Below the pieces are notes generated by a model. It made no database searches and was not told the origin of the DNA. It saw nothing but the letters and a program-made list of their open reading frames with translations. A DNA stretch of 43,221 nt from Bacteriovorax stolpii. GTDB lineage: Bacteria; Bdellovibrionota; UBA1018. Numbering within the stretch: the first letter of the stretch is position 1; each line of letters starts with the position of its first letter. Location of the stretch: NCBI GenBank assembly GCA_945860415.1, contig CAMAQA010000017.1:1-43221 (forward strand), given 5' to 3'. Below, in pieces: positions 41,479 through 43,221 of this stretch. A program made the translations under genes and the position numbers.

Positions 41479-43221
41479 TCAGCGAGTCGTGAATTCCGTG
41501 CGCGCGGCCGGTCCCCAGCTGAGGCCGGAGACGTTGACCGCCAGACGGATCCTGTACTGAGTATTGGGCTTCAACTCCTTGCCGATGCCGAACCAGAAAC
41601 TCGTGGTTGCGGTAGGATCGAGCAGGATATCGTTCCCACCTGCCTGCAGTTCGCCGCTGGTGTAGATGAGTACGTTGGCGGTCTTTTTCCAGTTCCAGAA
41701 GCCACGCTCGTGAAGCTCGATGTAGAGCGCCTTGGGGGCGGACTTCAAGTAAAGCTGGAGCCTTGCTTTCGCGCCTGGAAGAACTTCGCTCCGAAGGTCG
41801 GTGATTGCCGCCTCTCGATCCTGGGTCGGGATGCGTGCGTCTTCGCGGTCAAAGTCGACTTCGCGCTGTGCGCGGGTCGCGATGTCGTCGATGAACACCT
41901 GCGAGTTTCCGGTCTCGGCAACACGCCCGAAAATCGGCGAGTAGGCTGAAACCTCATAAGCCACCGGCTGCCGGTCCATGGAGGCCCTGAGCAGGCGCAT
42001 CAGCTCGAAGCTGTAGCGGCGGTCGTAAAACATGAGGCCGAGCCGTTCTGCCATGCTTTTCGAGTCGGTTGCGTCCTTCACGTCCATCCAACGATCGTGA
42101 ATTCGCTTCGCGTGTCCCTGGATATTTCCGAGGCGGACGGGCACGTCGGCAATGTAAAGGGGGTAAGTGAAAATGTTCAGCAGCTCGCCGCCGACGCGTT
42201 TCCAAAAGCGCGTCCACGGATTCGACCAGCTGCCCGGGGTCACCTGAAAGGCGTTTTCGAGGAGTTCCCACGCACGGCCCTCCGGTGTGTGGACCAGCTG
42301 GTTGACCTGATCATGGCTGAAGGCGATCCGATAAAAGAAGCTGGAGCGGGTGCGATCGAACTTCTTCTCATCACTGGCCGAATCGACCGCCAGGATTCCC
42401 TGGAGCTTCGGTGGGCGCGGAAAAATTCCAAACTTTCCGACAGTGTTTTCGGTTTCGAGGATGTAGGCCATGAGTTCACCTCTCGAGGTGGACGAGTCCT
42501 GGATGTTTCCTTCCGCCCAAAGGCTGAGCGGAAAGCTGCCATCCAGCTGGCGCTGATTGTCGAAGTGAACCAGGAATTTGTAATAGAGCTTTTCAAACCA
42601 GGCCCAGAACATGCGCCACTCGACGCTGTTTTCGACGAAAGACTGGAAGATCCGGTAAGTTCCGTCTGGAAAGGTGATGAGGGCGTCCACGGTCTGGTGC
42701 GACGTGCGATGGTCAAACTTGAACAGGACTCCCAGGCGGAAGCCCTGGTTGATCTCCGAGCGCTTGCCTTGTGCAGTGCGTGTGAAAATCCGCTCGACAC
42801 CCGAGATGGCTGGGTTGGTGGCGTTTCCGTGGGCGTCGAACGCAAGTTCGTCGGAGAATGCCAGCTGGCCCAGAACGGCCTGCTCATAAGCTTCGCGGGC
42901 CTGGGGATGATTCAGATCATAGCGATAACCGACATCAAACGAACGGAGTTGTTCTGTCGTGGCATTCAATGAAAAAGGAGTGACCTTGATGAACTTGCCC
43001 AGTCGCTTGATCAGGACATAGCCGTCGAGCACGCTGGGGTCGAGCTTGGCTCCTGCATCGGCGGAGCGGCCCATGGCTCCGATACGCATGACCTTGAGTC
43101 GAACGAATCGATTGCTCTCCTTGAGGATGGAGATGCGGTAGTTTCCGCGCAGAAAAGTCGAGACCGAGACGCCTGCCGAACCATTCAGAATGGAGTTGTC
43201 ATAGTTCCAGCCCACGCTCGG
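41479..43221 (-). CDS. Large protein of unknown function, 3' part (5' end outside window)
   Basis: About 580 residues of the C-terminal part are visible; no stop occurs before the right edge, so the true start lies beyond it. The visible part begins with alternating beta-like segments (SVSTFLRGNYRISILKES), continues with a long mixed region rich in Phe, Arg and Asp, and ends with a fibronectin-III-like module closing YRIRLAVNVSGLSWGP and EFTT. No enzyme motif is recognised. A GTG at 43215 could be an internal start but has no clear ribosome binding site. It converges on the YeaQ-like gene with a one-base gap. Confidence 0.6.
   Translation of the reverse strand, partial: PSVGWNYDNSILNGSAGVSVSTFLRGNYRISILKESNRFVRLKVMRIGAMGRSADAGAKLDPSVLDGYVLIKRLGKFIKVTPFSLNATTEQLRSFDVGYRYDLNHPQAREAYEQAVLGQLAFSDELAFDAHGNATNPAISGVERIFTRTAQGKRSEINQGFRLGVLFKFDHRTSHQTVDALITFPDGTYRIFQSFVENSVEWRMFWAWFEKLYYKFLVHFDNQRQLDGSFPLSLWAEGNIQDSSTSRGELMAYILETENTVGKFGIFPRPPKLQGILAVDSASDEKKFDRTRSSFFYRIAFSHDQVNQLVHTPEGRAWELLENAFQVTPGSWSNPWTRFWKRVGGELLNIFTYPLYIADVPVRLGNIQGHAKRIHDRWMDVKDATDSKSMAERLGLMFYDRRYSFELMRLLRASMDRQPVAYEVSAYSPIFGRVAETGNSQVFIDDIATRAQREVDFDREDARIPTQDREAAITDLRSEVLPGAKARLQLYLKSAPKALYIELHERGFWNWKKTANVLIYTSGELQAGGNDILLDPTATTSFWFGIGKELKPNTQYRIRLAVNVSGLSWGPAARTEFTTR

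Overview
The window is a GC-rich, gene-dense stretch of a Gram-negative (diderm) bacterial chromosome. It encodes LPS core enzymes (GT9 heptosyltransferase-like, Kdo transferase), a LolC/E-type permease, apolipoprotein N-acyltransferase, an outer-membrane barrel and phosphatidylserine decarboxylase. A deaminase of the type I know from Bdellovibrio (Bd3614-like), several predicted secreted proteins of unrecognised family and the overall gene content fit a Bdellovibrionota or other former deltaproteobacterial lineage. That placement is inference. No prophage, insertion sequence, CRISPR array or other clear mobile DNA was seen; most of the window looks like conserved chromosomal backbone.

Layout. 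1-147: the 3' end of a 5S rRNA gene and the terminator of an rRNA operon. 190-5968: a tightly packed plus-strand envelope operon (GT9, waaA, a hot-dog kal-like enzyme, an FAD oxidoreductase, a GT4 glycosyltransferase and a tiny pilin-like protein). 5969-6369: a structured gap. 6370-7862: an outer-membrane barrel gene with a strong terminator. 7889-11421: a fadJ-type beta-oxidation fusion and a LolC/E permease. 11425-12120 (minus): MgtC-like protein. 12227-16456: glycosyltransferase, Bd3614-like deaminase and a CPA2 antiporter. 16464-16552: tRNA-Leu. 16617-18968: dienelactone hydrolase, SIMPL protein and alpha/beta hydrolase. 19000-20283 (minus): tyrS.

20422-26527 is a complete phosphate operon, pstSCAB-phoU-phoB-phoR, with genes overlapping or nearly touching. 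The last gene encodes a histidine kinase with no visible membrane segment. Then come a small zinc-binding protein, a secreted TIKI/TraB-like protein, tRNA-Gly, a PduO-type cobalamin adenosyltransferase, pgsA, a START-like/PilZ pair, glpX, a second START-like protein with a small helical partner, and psd.

The least conventional block is 33432-36472. It holds a small coiled-coil protein, a long coiled coil fused to an Hsp20 domain, and, transcribed divergently from back-to-back sigma70-like promoters around a perfect 12-bp palindrome, a four-cysteine zinc-finger protein with a tandemly repeated domain I cannot assign with confidence. The window closes with a lipoprotein, lnt, a subtilase, a secreted HExxH protein, a YeaQ/YmgE-type membrane protein whose Shine-Dalgarno sequence lies in a hairpin, and the 3' part of a large protein running off the right edge.

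I did not find a large undescribed multi-gene system. The best leads are the Hsp20/zinc-finger divergent block, the deaminase, the soluble PhoR and the hairpin at 41130-41160. Many long antisense reading frames are composition artefacts and are left out.
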